Shown here in pieces: positions 1 to 4,851 of a DNA stretch of 7,140 nt. The notes beneath the pieces are model-generated. The model made no database searches. It was not told the DNA's origin and was given only the letters and a program-made list of their open reading frames with translations. The position numbers were made by a program, and so were the translations under genes. Within the stretch, counting starts at the first letter, position 1, and the number at the start of each line of letters is the position of its first letter. This stretch comes from an uncultured Clostridia bacterium (GTDB lineage: Bacteria > Bacillota > Clostridia > Oscillospirales > Oscillospiraceae), in the NCBI GenBank assembly GCA_945867445.1, contig CAMBID010000033.1:1-7140 (forward strand), written 5' to 3'.

Positions 1-99
1 CTGGCGGCCTACGAGAGGATTGAGGCGCTGGACGAGAGCCTGATCCCCGCCGACTCCCTGATCCGGGAGTTCATCGGCGGCGGCAGCTTCAGCTACTGA
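1..99 (+). CDS. C-terminal end of probable nucleoside (uridine) kinase, partial
   Basis: The window opens inside a reading frame of 32 codons that ends with TGA at 97-99. The tail contains IPADSLIREFIGGGSFSY. A serine-(I/L)-L/I-REFIGG-S ending is, to my knowledge, typical of the long clostridial uridine/nucleoside kinases (TGS-like N-terminus plus a phosphoribulokinase/uridine kinase fold), which phosphorylate uridine or related nucleosides in the cytoplasm. The catalytic part lies outside the window, so the identification rests on this short signature only. The next gene starts 13 bases downstream, so the two are probably co-transcribed. An unrelated protein with a similar tail cannot be excluded. 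Confidence 0.6.
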   Translation: MAAYERIEALDESLIPADSLIREFIGGGSFSY

Positions 100-112
100 G
101 GAGGGCGTCCCC

Positions 113-460
113 ATGGATGAGCGGATGGAAAAGCTGCTGCGGAGCGTGAAGGATACCGCATACTACGCCGCCGGAAAGGCAGCGGAGGCCGCGGCCGCCA
201 CGGGGCAGGCCGTATCCGCCGCCGGGGAGGCCCTGGCGGACTGCCGGGATCTCCTCCGGACGGAACGGGAGCTCCAGGGGCTTCGCCAGGAGGTGAAGCT
301 GCAGCTCCAGGCGGTGGGCGCCATGCTCTATGCCACCCACTGCGGGAAGCCCAGCGACTCCGAGGTGCTCTTGGAAAAGCTCCGGGTCATTGACGGCCTG
401 GAGGAGCAGATCCGGGCCCTCTCCACCCGGGCAGAGGAGCTGCGCCGGAGGGGGAAGTGA
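113..460 (+). CDS. Small alanine-rich, helical hypothetical protein (115 aa)
   Basis: I cannot assign a function. The ATG at 113 has a good Shine-Dalgarno (AGGAGGG, 99-105) that overlaps the stop of the upstream gene, which supports both the start and translation. Residues 10-45 form an alanine-rich, probably amphipathic helix. Residues 50-70 and 86-113 are charged, heptad-like and likely coiled coil. Between them is a short conserved-looking turn, MLYATHCGKPSDSE (71-84). There is no signal peptide, no membrane segment and no CxxC zinc motif; the only cysteines are C44 and C77. Similar helical segments with a YATHTG-like turn occur, from memory, in small Oscillospiraceae proteins that carry a zinc ribbon, so this could be a ribbon-less relative; that is inference. 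It lies between the kinase and the flippase on the same strand with short gaps, which suggests an operon member. Confidence 0.75.
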   Translation: MDERMEKLLRSVKDTAYYAAGKAAEAAAATGQAVSAAGEALADCRDLLRTERELQGLRQEVKLQLQAVGAMLYATHCGKPSDSEVLLEKLRVIDGLEEQIRALSTRAEELRRRGK

Positions 461-503
461 CGGTTTCCTGCCGTGAAATTTTCTTGAGATTGAGGTAAGA
501 TCC

Positions 504-2159
504 ATGTCTGAGCAAAGCAAGAAGCAGTCCTTCCTGGGGGGCGCGGCCATCCTGGCGGCCGCGGTGGCGGTGGTGAAGGTCATTGGCGCTCTCTACAAGC
601 TGCCCCTCAACAACATCCTGGGAGACGTGGGCAAGACCTATTTCCAGACCGCCTACGAGATCTACAACGTACTGCTGACCATCTCCACGGCGGGACTGCC
701 CCTGGCCATCTCCAAGCTCACCAGCCAGGCGCACGCCCGGGGGCGGGAGAATGAGAAGCGGAAGATCTTCCGCACTGCCATCTGGCTCTTCTTCGCCCTG
801 GGGCTCGCGGGCTCCTGCCTGATGTTCTTCGGGGCCCAGGGTCTCGCGGACTTCCAGCGCAACTCCATGGCGGCGGCGCCTATCCGGGCCCTGGCCCCGG
901 CGGTCTTCTGCGTGTGTTTGCTTGCCTGCAAGCGGGGCTACACCCAGGGCCAGGGGAACATGGGGCCCACGGCGGTCTCCCAGGTGCTGGAGGCCTTGTG
1001 CAAGCTGGGCGTGGGGCTGCCCCTGGCCTGGTATATCCTGAAAAAAAGCCAGGAGGCCGGGCGGGCCGCGGAGCTGGCCGCCGCCGGCAGCGACGGCATG
1101 GAGCATGTGGCCGCCGGCGCCATCTTGGGCGTGACGGTGGGCACCATCCTCTCTATGGTCTTCCTGATCCTCTACCTCCTGCGCCACCGGGACAGCGCCC
1201 CCTCGGACGATGTGCCCCGGAGCAGCGGGTATCTCCTGCGGCGGATCCTGGCCATCGGCGTGCCCATTACCCTGGGCAACTGCGCCATGAGCATCATCAC
1301 CATGATCGACACCAAGATCATTCTGGGCCGCCTTCAGACCGGCCTGGGCCTCACGGAGGTAGCCGCCTCCGCCCTGAAGGGCCAGTACTCCTACGCCATG
1401 GATATGCTGAACATGGTGGCCTCCTTCGTCTATCCCGTGACCATGAGCCTCATTCCCTTCGCGGCGGCGGCCCTGGCCCGGGGGGATAAGCGGGGGGCCA
1501 GCCGGACGGTGAACTCCGCCTTCCGCATCCTGGCCCTGCTGGCTTTGCCTGCGGGCGTGGGGCTTTCCGTGCTATCCACCCCCATCATGGTGCTGGTTCT
1601 GCCCGCCCAGCAGGAGGGGGCGCTGGCTGCGGGCCCGCACCTGCGGATCCTGGGCATCGCCTGCATCTTTGTGTGCCTGATGATCCTCACCAACGCGATT
1701 TTGCAGACCTACGGCAAAGAGCACCTGCCCATTTTCACTGTCATTGTGGGCGGGGTCGTGAAGATCGTGATGAACTACCTTCTCGTGGGGAATCCCAACG
1801 TCGGCATCCGGGGCGCGCCCTGGTCCACCCTCTGCTGCTACGGCGTCATCGCGGGACTGAACCTCTTCTTCGTCTGGAAGTACTCCCCCCGGAAGCCCCA
1901 CTACTTCCGGCTCTTCGCCCGGCCGGTCTTCGCGTCGGCCCTGATGGGCCTTGCCGCCTGGGCGGTCTGCTCCCTGGTCTCCAGGCTCCTCTCCGGCCAC
2001 AGCGCTTACGGGGCCAACGCTGTCGCCGCCCTCTGCGGCATCCTGGCCGGCGTGGCAGTCTATGGGGTGCTGGTCATTGCCCTGGGGCTCCTGCGGGCAG
2101 ACGATATGAAGAACATCCGGGGCGGGGAGAAGTTGATTAAGCTGCTGCACCTGCGGTAA
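504..2159 (+). CDS. MurJ/SpoVB-family polysaccharide or lipid II flippase-like membrane protein
   Basis: This 551-residue polytopic membrane protein belongs to the MOP superfamily (MVF/SpoVB/YabM branch), whose members flip lipid-linked cell-wall or polysaccharide precursors across the cytoplasmic membrane. Residues 25-71 carry the family signature (VIGALYKLPLNNILG, then TAYEIYNVLLTISTAGLPLAISKL), and residues 144-163 carry RGYTQGQGNMGPTAVSQVLE. Around fourteen hydrophobic segments are spread over the length, with charged loops at 75-90 and 228-245. The length matches B. subtilis YtgP/SpoVB-type proteins (about 520-545 aa). The ATG at 504 follows a TGAGG site at 491-495. The gene sits directly before mazG, as yabM sits before yabN in B. 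subtilis, so it is probably the positional YabM counterpart. Whether it carries lipid II, another polyprenyl-linked sugar, or acts in spore cortex synthesis cannot be read from the sequence. Confidence 0.88.
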   Translation: MSEQSKKQSFLGGAAILAAAVAVVKVIGALYKLPLNNILGDVGKTYFQTAYEIYNVLLTISTAGLPLAISKLTSQAHARGRENEKRKIFRTAIWLFFALGLAGSCLMFFGAQGLADFQRNSMAAAPIRALAPAVFCVCLLACKRGYTQGQGNMGPTAVSQVLEALCKLGVGLPLAWYILKKSQEAGRAAELAAAGSDGMEHVAAGAILGVTVGTILSMVFLILYLLRHRDSAPSDDVPRSSGYLLRRILAIGVPITLGNCAMSIITMIDTKIILGRLQTGLGLTEVAASALKGQYSYAMDMLNMVASFVYPVTMSLIPFAAAALARGDKRGASRTVNSAFRILALLALPAGVGLSVLSTPIMVLVLPAQQEGALAAGPHLRILGIACIFVCLMILTNAILQTYGKEHLPIFTVIVGGVVKIVMNYLLVGNPNVGIRGAPWSTLCCYGVIAGLNLFFVWKYSPRKPHYFRLFARPVFASALMGLAAWAVCSLVSRLLSGHSAYGANAVAALCGILAGVAVYGVLVIALGLLRADDMKNIRGGEKLIKLLHLR

Positions 2160-2221
2160 TGGAAGAAAAATCCCGGTCAACCCCCGCGGAAGACCGGCAA
2201 AAAAGCGCAAATGTCTTGCAA

Positions 2222-2226
2222 TGAGG
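2222..2226 (+). promoter_or_regulatory. Ribosome binding site that favours the 2235 start of mazG
   Basis: TGAGG at 2222-2226 stands 8 bases before the ATG at 2235. The in-frame ATG at 2211 is preceded only by an A-rich stretch (CAAAAAAGCGCAA) with no purine-rich Shine-Dalgarno, so the shorter protein is preferred. Confidence 0.6.
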
Positions 2227-2234
2227 CCGAAAAT

Positions 2235-3038
2235 ATGGTAAATTTTCAGAAGGAACATTACAGTTACGAGGATATGCTGGAGATCATGCGTGTCCTCCGA
2301 GCCCCCGGGGGCTGCCCCTGGGACGCCGAGCAGACCCATGCTTCCATCCGCCGGAACTTTCTGGAGGAGACCTGCGAGGCCGTGGAGGCGATCGACAACG
2401 GCGACATGAGCGCCCTCTGCGAGGAGCTGGGGGACGTTTTGATGCAGGTCATCTTCCACGCCCAGATGGAAGCGGAGGCAGGCGGCTTCACCATGCAGGA
2501 CGTCATCGATGGGCTCTGCCGGAAGCTGGTCTACCGCCACCCCCACGTCTTCTCCGACGTGAAGGTGAAAAACAGCGAGGAGGTCCTCACCAACTGGGAG
2601 GCCCTGAAGCGGAGGGAGAAGGCCCAGCGCTCCGCATCGGACGCCATCGACGCTGTGGCGAAGACCCTGCCCGCCCTCTGGCGGGCGGAGAAGATGGAGG
2701 ACAAGGCCGCCAAGGCGGGCTTCGTCTGGCCGGAGGGGTCCGACGGCGCCCTCCGGAAGCTGGAGGAGGAGACGCGGGAACTCCGCGCCGCCGTGGAGGC
2801 GGGGAACGCGGAGGGCCGCCACGGCGTCCGGGAGGAAGTGGGCGACGTCCTCTTCATGGCCGCCCAGGTCGCCCAGAGCCACGGCGTGGACCCGGAGGCG
2901 GCGCTGCACGCCGCCTGCGACAAGTTCGCCCGGCGCTTCCGGGGCGTGGAGGAAGGGGCAGGCGGAACGCCGCTCTCGGAGCTCAGCCAGGAGGAATTGC
3001 TGGCGCTCTGGTCCGCCGCCAAGCAAAAGGAGTCTTAA
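2235..3038 (+). CDS. mazG: MazG nucleoside triphosphate pyrophosphohydrolase
   Basis: MazG hydrolyses (d)NTPs to NMP and pyrophosphate in the cytoplasm, as NTP-pool sanitation and in some bacteria a brake on (p)ppGpp signalling. Starting at 2235 it has 267 residues, close to E. coli MazG (263). Two MazG domains are visible. The first carries the metal-binding pattern EExxE (E44, E45, E48) followed by ExxD (E64, D67, in CEELGDVL), preceded by the characteristic GGCPWDAEQTH. The second, in the C-terminal half, repeats it as EEETREL and EEVGDVLF. B. subtilis YabN carries an extra N-terminal tetrapyrrole-methylase domain, which is absent here. A longer form from ATG 2211 would add eight residues but lacks a ribosome binding site. 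The gene lies 75 bases after the flippase and 87 bases before HU on the same strand. Confidence 0.95.
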   Translation: MVNFQKEHYSYEDMLEIMRVLRAPGGCPWDAEQTHASIRRNFLEETCEAVEAIDNGDMSALCEELGDVLMQVIFHAQMEAEAGGFTMQDVIDGLCRKLVYRHPHVFSDVKVKNSEEVLTNWEALKRREKAQRSASDAIDAVAKTLPALWRAEKMEDKAAKAGFVWPEGSDGALRKLEEETRELRAAVEAGNAEGRHGVREEVGDVLFMAAQVAQSHGVDPEAALHAACDKFARRFRGVEEGAGGTPLSELSQEELLALWSAAKQKES

Positions 3039-3074
3039 CAGCGGGAAGACCGCGTTAGGGATAGATTTTTCGGG

Positions 3075-3098
3075 TATGATATCGGAAAAGAGTATGCT
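3075..3098 (+). promoter_or_regulatory. Possible promoter region of the HU gene (-10-like hexamers)
   Basis: The 87 bases between mazG and HU become AT-rich, in contrast to their surroundings. They contain two -10-like hexamers, TATGAT (3075-3080) and TATGCT (3093-3098). No convincing -35 box lies 16-18 bases upstream of either. HU genes are usually strongly expressed from their own promoter, so one is expected here, but the exact site is uncertain. Confidence 0.3.
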
Positions 3099-3125
3099 AC
3101 AAATCGTTTGAGGAGGAAATAACCA

Positions 3126-3401
3126 ATGAACAAGGCTGAACTCATCCATGCCATCGCCGCTTCCACGGATCTGACCAAGAAGGACGCCGAAAAGGCCCTG
3201 GCCGCCACCCTGGACGCCATTACCACCGCTCTCGCCGAGGGCGACAAGGTCCAGATCGTGGGCTTCGGCTCCTTCGAGGTGAAAAAGCGCGCCGCCCATA
3301 CCGGCCGCAATCCCCGCACCAAGGAGCCCATCGAGATCCCCGCTTCCGCCGTTCCCGTGTTCAAGGCCGGCAAGGCTCTGAAGGACGCCGTCTCCAAGTA
3401 A
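3126..3401 (+). CDS. hup: HU family DNA-binding protein
   Basis: This is a 91-residue histone-like HU protein that bends and compacts DNA non-specifically as a dimer. The sequence is canonical: MNKAELI at the N-terminus, GFGSFEV at 46-52, and the beta-arm tip GRNP at 60-63 whose proline (P63) intercalates into DNA, followed by [12 protein letters not shown] at the end. The length is that of the family (about 90 aa). A strong Shine-Dalgarno (AGGAGG, 3111-3116) precedes the ATG by 9 bases, and a 12-bp-stem intrinsic terminator follows 19 bases after the stop, so the gene can form its own short, highly expressed transcript. A position between mazG and rqcP is common in Clostridia but differs from B. 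subtilis, where hbs is elsewhere. Confidence 0.97.
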   Translation: MNKAELIHAIAASTDLTKKDAEKALAATLDAITTALAEGDKVQIVGFGSFEVKKRAAHTGRNPRTKEPIEIPASAVPVFKAGKALKDAVSK

Positions 3402-3420
3402 TCTTCCCAAGGGAAACCAG

Positions 3421-3453
3421 CTGCCGGTGTGGGGACCACACCGGCAGTTTTTT
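3421..3453 (+). terminator. Strong intrinsic terminator after HU, in the leader of rqcP
   Basis: A perfect 12-bp stem (CTGCCGGTGTGG at 3421-3432 paired with 3436-3447) with a GGA loop is followed by six T residues (3448-3453). The next start codon is only 15 bases beyond the T tract, so rqcP mRNA must come from read-through of this hairpin or from a promoter lying within or before it. Confidence 0.92.
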
Positions 3454-3467
3454 GAAAGGAAGGAACC

Positions 3468-3707
3468 ATGCGCCTGGATAAGTATCTGAAGGTCGCCCGG
3501 CTCATCAAGCGCCGAAGCGTGGCCAACGAGGCCTGCGACAACGGCCTTGTCAGCGTCAATGACCGGCCCGTCCGGGCCTCCTACGAGGTGAAGACGGGCG
3601 ACCGCATCACCCTTCGCTTCGGCGTGCGCACCATGACGGTGGAGGTCCTGGCGGTGGAGGAATCTCCACGCAAGGACGCGGCCGCCGCCATGTACCGGCA
3701 GATCTGA
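3468..3707 (+). CDS. rqcP: RqcP (YabO-type) S4-domain ribosome quality-control factor
   Basis: This 79-residue protein is almost entirely one S4 RNA-binding domain. In B. subtilis RqcP binds stalled 50S-peptidyl-tRNA complexes and works with RqcH to add C-terminal poly-alanine tails that mark the nascent chain for degradation. The start MRLDKYLKVARLIKRR closely matches YabO, including R2 and R16; R16 is reported as important for function in B. subtilis. The conserved NGLVSVNDRPVRASYEVKTGDRI core of the S4 fold follows. Shine-Dalgarno sequence AAGGAAGG lies at 3456-3463, between the HU terminator and ATG 3468. Bacillus yabO is followed by yabP, yabQ and divIC, but here nothing follows on this strand. 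The protein is shorter at the C-terminus than B. subtilis RqcP (about 86 aa), which is within family variation. Confidence 0.93.
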   Translation: MRLDKYLKVARLIKRRSVANEACDNGLVSVNDRPVRASYEVKTGDRITLRFGVRTMTVEVLAVEESPRKDAAAAMYRQI

Positions 3708-3758
3708 GAAACGGCCCCAGGGCCGCGCAGGCCCCCGGCAGATCGTCGGGGTCCAAGA

Positions 3759-3803
3759 AATGTCTCCTGAATAAACCGCTTTGCGGTTTATTCAGGAGAC
3801 ATT
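3759..3803. repeat. Perfect inverted repeat, 21-bp arms with a 3-base centre
   Basis: Positions 3759-3779 (beginning AATGTCTCCTGAATAAACC) are the exact reverse complement of 3783-3803, with TTT at 3780-3782 between them. The arms have 9 G/C in 21, lower than the surrounding coding DNA. No run of T follows on the plus strand (ATTATCGTAG) and only a weak one on the minus strand, so it is not a typical intrinsic terminator. It lies between rqcP and the hpf terminators. It could be a mobile palindromic repeat, a protein-binding site, or an mRNA 3'-end stabiliser; I cannot decide. Confidence 0.9.
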
Positions 3804-3833
3804 ATCGTAGTTGCGGAAACGCAGCTGCTGCAC

Positions 3834-3866
3834 AAAAAGGGGGAGAGACGACTGTCTCTCCCCCTT
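3834..3866 (-). terminator. Second intrinsic terminator downstream of hpf
   Basis: GGGGGAGAGAC (3839-3849) pairs perfectly with 3854-3864 around a GACT loop, giving an 11-bp stem. The five A residues at 3834-3838 give a T5 tract on the minus strand. On the plus strand only TT follows, but the hairpin may still help end rqcP transcripts. Confidence 0.8.
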
Positions 3867-3880
3867 CCGTATCCGGGGAT

Positions 3881-3908
3881 AAAAAGGGAGCGGCATCCGC
3901 CGCTCCCT
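3881..3908 (-). terminator. First intrinsic terminator downstream of hpf
   Basis: GGGAGCGGC (3886-3894) pairs with GCCGCTCCC (3899-3907) around an ATCC loop. The five A residues at 3881-3885 read as T5 on the minus strand. The hairpin begins 8 bases beyond the hpf stop codon, the usual place for a gene-end terminator. Confidence 0.85.
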
Positions 3909-3915
3909 GAAAGCA

Positions 3916-4461
3916 TTATTCCTCATCCCCGGTTTCGATGAGACCGTAGCCGCCGTTTTTCCGGCGGTAGACGATGCTGAGGGCCCCGTCCTCCGCGCCG
4001 CGGAAGACAAAGAAGTCGTGGTCCAGCAGGTTCATCTGCAGGATGGCCTCCTCGGCGCTCATGGGCTTGACGGAGAAGCGCTTGGTGCGCACAATGTCAA
4101 ACTCCTTCTCCTCCGCCACGCTGAAATCGTCCGTCTCGGCGGGGGCGGGGAAGGCCTCGGAGCGCAGCCGCTTGGCAAGGCGGGTCTTGTTCTTCAGGAT
4201 CTGCCGCTCGATGTAGCCGATGGCCGCATCCACGGCGGAGCGCATATCGCCGTCCGTCTCCTGGGTCTGGGCACGGAAGATGGTGTTCCCTCCGCGGATG
4301 GTGAGCTCCACCGTGCAAAGGTGGTTCTTCTCCACGGAGAACGTGACAAATGCGGCAGGTTCCTCCTGGAAGTAGCGATCCAGCTTGGAGACCTTCTTCT
4401 CGGTATACTCCTTGATGGAATCGTTCAGGGAGACTTTCTTGCAGGCAAATGTACACTTCAT
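3916..4461 (-). CDS. hpf: Long-form ribosome hibernation promoting factor
   Basis: HPF binds the decoding centre of the 30S subunit in stationary phase. The long form also dimerises 70S ribosomes into inactive 100S particles through its C-terminal domain. The 181 residues show the usual layout: an S30AE-type N-terminal domain (about 1-98, with FACKKVSLNDSIKEYTEKKV and DMRSAVDAAIGYIERQI), a variable linker (about 100-120), and the HPF-C dimerisation domain (about 121-177, with IVRTKRFSVKPMSAEEAI, LLDHDFFVF and YRRKNGGYGLIE). The start is supported by GAAAGGAG (plus positions 4470-4477) 8 bases before the ATG. A sigma-A-like promoter lies about 75 bases upstream and two terminators follow, so it is probably monocistronic. 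It is convergent with rqcP. Confidence 0.96.
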   Translation of the reverse strand: MKCTFACKKVSLNDSIKEYTEKKVSKLDRYFQEEPAAFVTFSVEKNHLCTVELTIRGGNTIFRAQTQETDGDMRSAVDAAIGYIERQILKNKTRLAKRLRSEAFPAPAETDDFSVAEEKEFDIVRTKRFSVKPMSAEEAILQMNLLDHDFFVFRGAEDGALSIVYRRKNGGYGLIETGDEE

Positions 4462-4536
4462 AGGTATCGCTCCTTTCGTTTGGCGGAGGGGAGGCCCGCG
4501 TCCGGCGGAGTGGGCTTGCCCCGCTTCCTTGGGAAT

Positions 4537-4565
4537 ATTGTACTATAGCGCCGGAAAAATAGCAA
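4537..4565 (-). promoter_or_regulatory. Probable sigma-A-type promoter of hpf
   Basis: Reading the minus strand, TTGCTA (4565-4560) and TACAAT (4542-4537) are separated by exactly 17 bases: four of six and five of six matches to consensus. The predicted transcription start near 4530 gives a leader of about 70 bases before the hpf ATG. The surrounding DNA is clearly AT-rich. Confidence 0.68.
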
Positions 4566-4582
4566 GAGATTTGTTGCCGATT

Positions 4583-4600
4583 TAACAATGGCGTAACAAT
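4583..4600 (-). promoter_or_regulatory. Tandem ATTGTTA motif upstream of the hpf promoter
   Basis: On the minus strand ATTGTTA occurs at 4600-4594 and again at 4589-4583, 11 bases apart, about one helical turn. The pair ends 17 bases upstream of the -35 box. The phasing and position would suit an activator site or an UP-like element for hpf, but the motif is short and the role is inference. Confidence 0.3.
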
Positions 4601-4635
4601 ATGTCGTTCCGCGGGGTACAGTGATACGCAAACCG

Positions 4636-4662
4636 GATCAAAAGCTTTGAAAGCTTTTGATC
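4636..4662. repeat. Perfect 13-bp-arm palindrome GATCAAAAGCTTT/AAAGCTTTTGATC
   Basis: Positions 4636-4648 are the exact reverse complement of 4650-4662, with one central G. The sequence is AT-rich and itself contains two AAAGCTTT boxes. It sits about 70 bases upstream of the hpf -35 box, with no T tract on either side, so a terminator is unlikely. It is either a regulatory site or part of a dispersed intergenic repeat. Confidence 0.8.
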
Positions 4663-4836
4663 AAGAACTAGTATGAGGGGGCGACGCCCACACAAGGCGA
4701 CGCAGGGCAAAAAGGGGCCGCCGGCGCCTTGGGGCACGGGCGGCTCAAGCGGGTGGGATATTGGAAAGCTTCCAGGAATAGGGTAGCACAGGCCCGTCCC
4801 CATTGCAATGGGAGCTTTTGTCGAAGGGAAACTAGT
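4652..4836. repeat. Gene-free segment bounded by an imperfect direct repeat
   Basis: The 390 bases between hpf and the Sel1 gene (4462-4851) hold no credible gene. From 4652 to 4836 the segment is bounded by AGCTTTTG-N6-AACTAGT (4652-4672) and AGCTTTTG-N9-AACTAGT (4813-4836). It also contains an 8-bp repeat GGCGACGC (4680-4687, 4696-4703), a perfect 14-bp palindrome CCCATTGCAATGGG (4799-4812) and a candidate terminator for the Sel1 gene. The density of repeats suggests an intergenic repeat element or its remains; this is inference. Confidence 0.45.
4709..4744 (-). terminator. Probable terminator of the Sel1-repeat gene
   Basis: On the minus strand GCCGCC-C-GTGCC pairs with GGCGC-C-GGCGGC around a CCAA loop (6 bp, a C-C mismatch, then 5 bp including one G-T pair). 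CCC and then five T residues follow (the A run at 4709-4713). It lies about 108 bases past the stop of the Sel1 gene. The stem is interrupted and the T tract is displaced by three bases, so confidence is moderate. Confidence 0.5.
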
Positions 4837-4851
4837 TTTGGGACGGAAGGC

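Noticed and set aside
387..1187. A 266-codon minus-strand frame opposite the start of the flippase gene
   Set aside because: Antisense shadow with H/Q/G/R-rich composition and no motif; the plus-strand membrane protein is clearly the gene.
2216..2244. Promoter-like TTGCAA-17-TAAATT over the start of mazG
   Set aside because: Transcription would start near 2251, downstream of the chosen ATG, and there is no suitable later start codon with a ribosome binding site.
1572..3410. A 612-codon open frame on the minus strand across the flippase end, mazG and HU
   Set aside because: It lies antisense to three well-identified genes. GC-rich codons with G/C third positions keep the opposite frame open, and its translation shows no family motif.
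3708..4461. A functional link between rqcP and hpf because both act on ribosomes
   Set aside because: The genes are convergent, separately terminated and not known to be co-regulated; the adjacency is more simply explained by rearrangement.
4582..4803. A 73-codon minus-strand frame in the hpf-Sel1 intergenic region
   Set aside because: It has no ribosome binding site, runs through the candidate terminator, the palindrome and the upstream hpf region, and has low-complexity composition. It is better explained as translated intergenic repeat.
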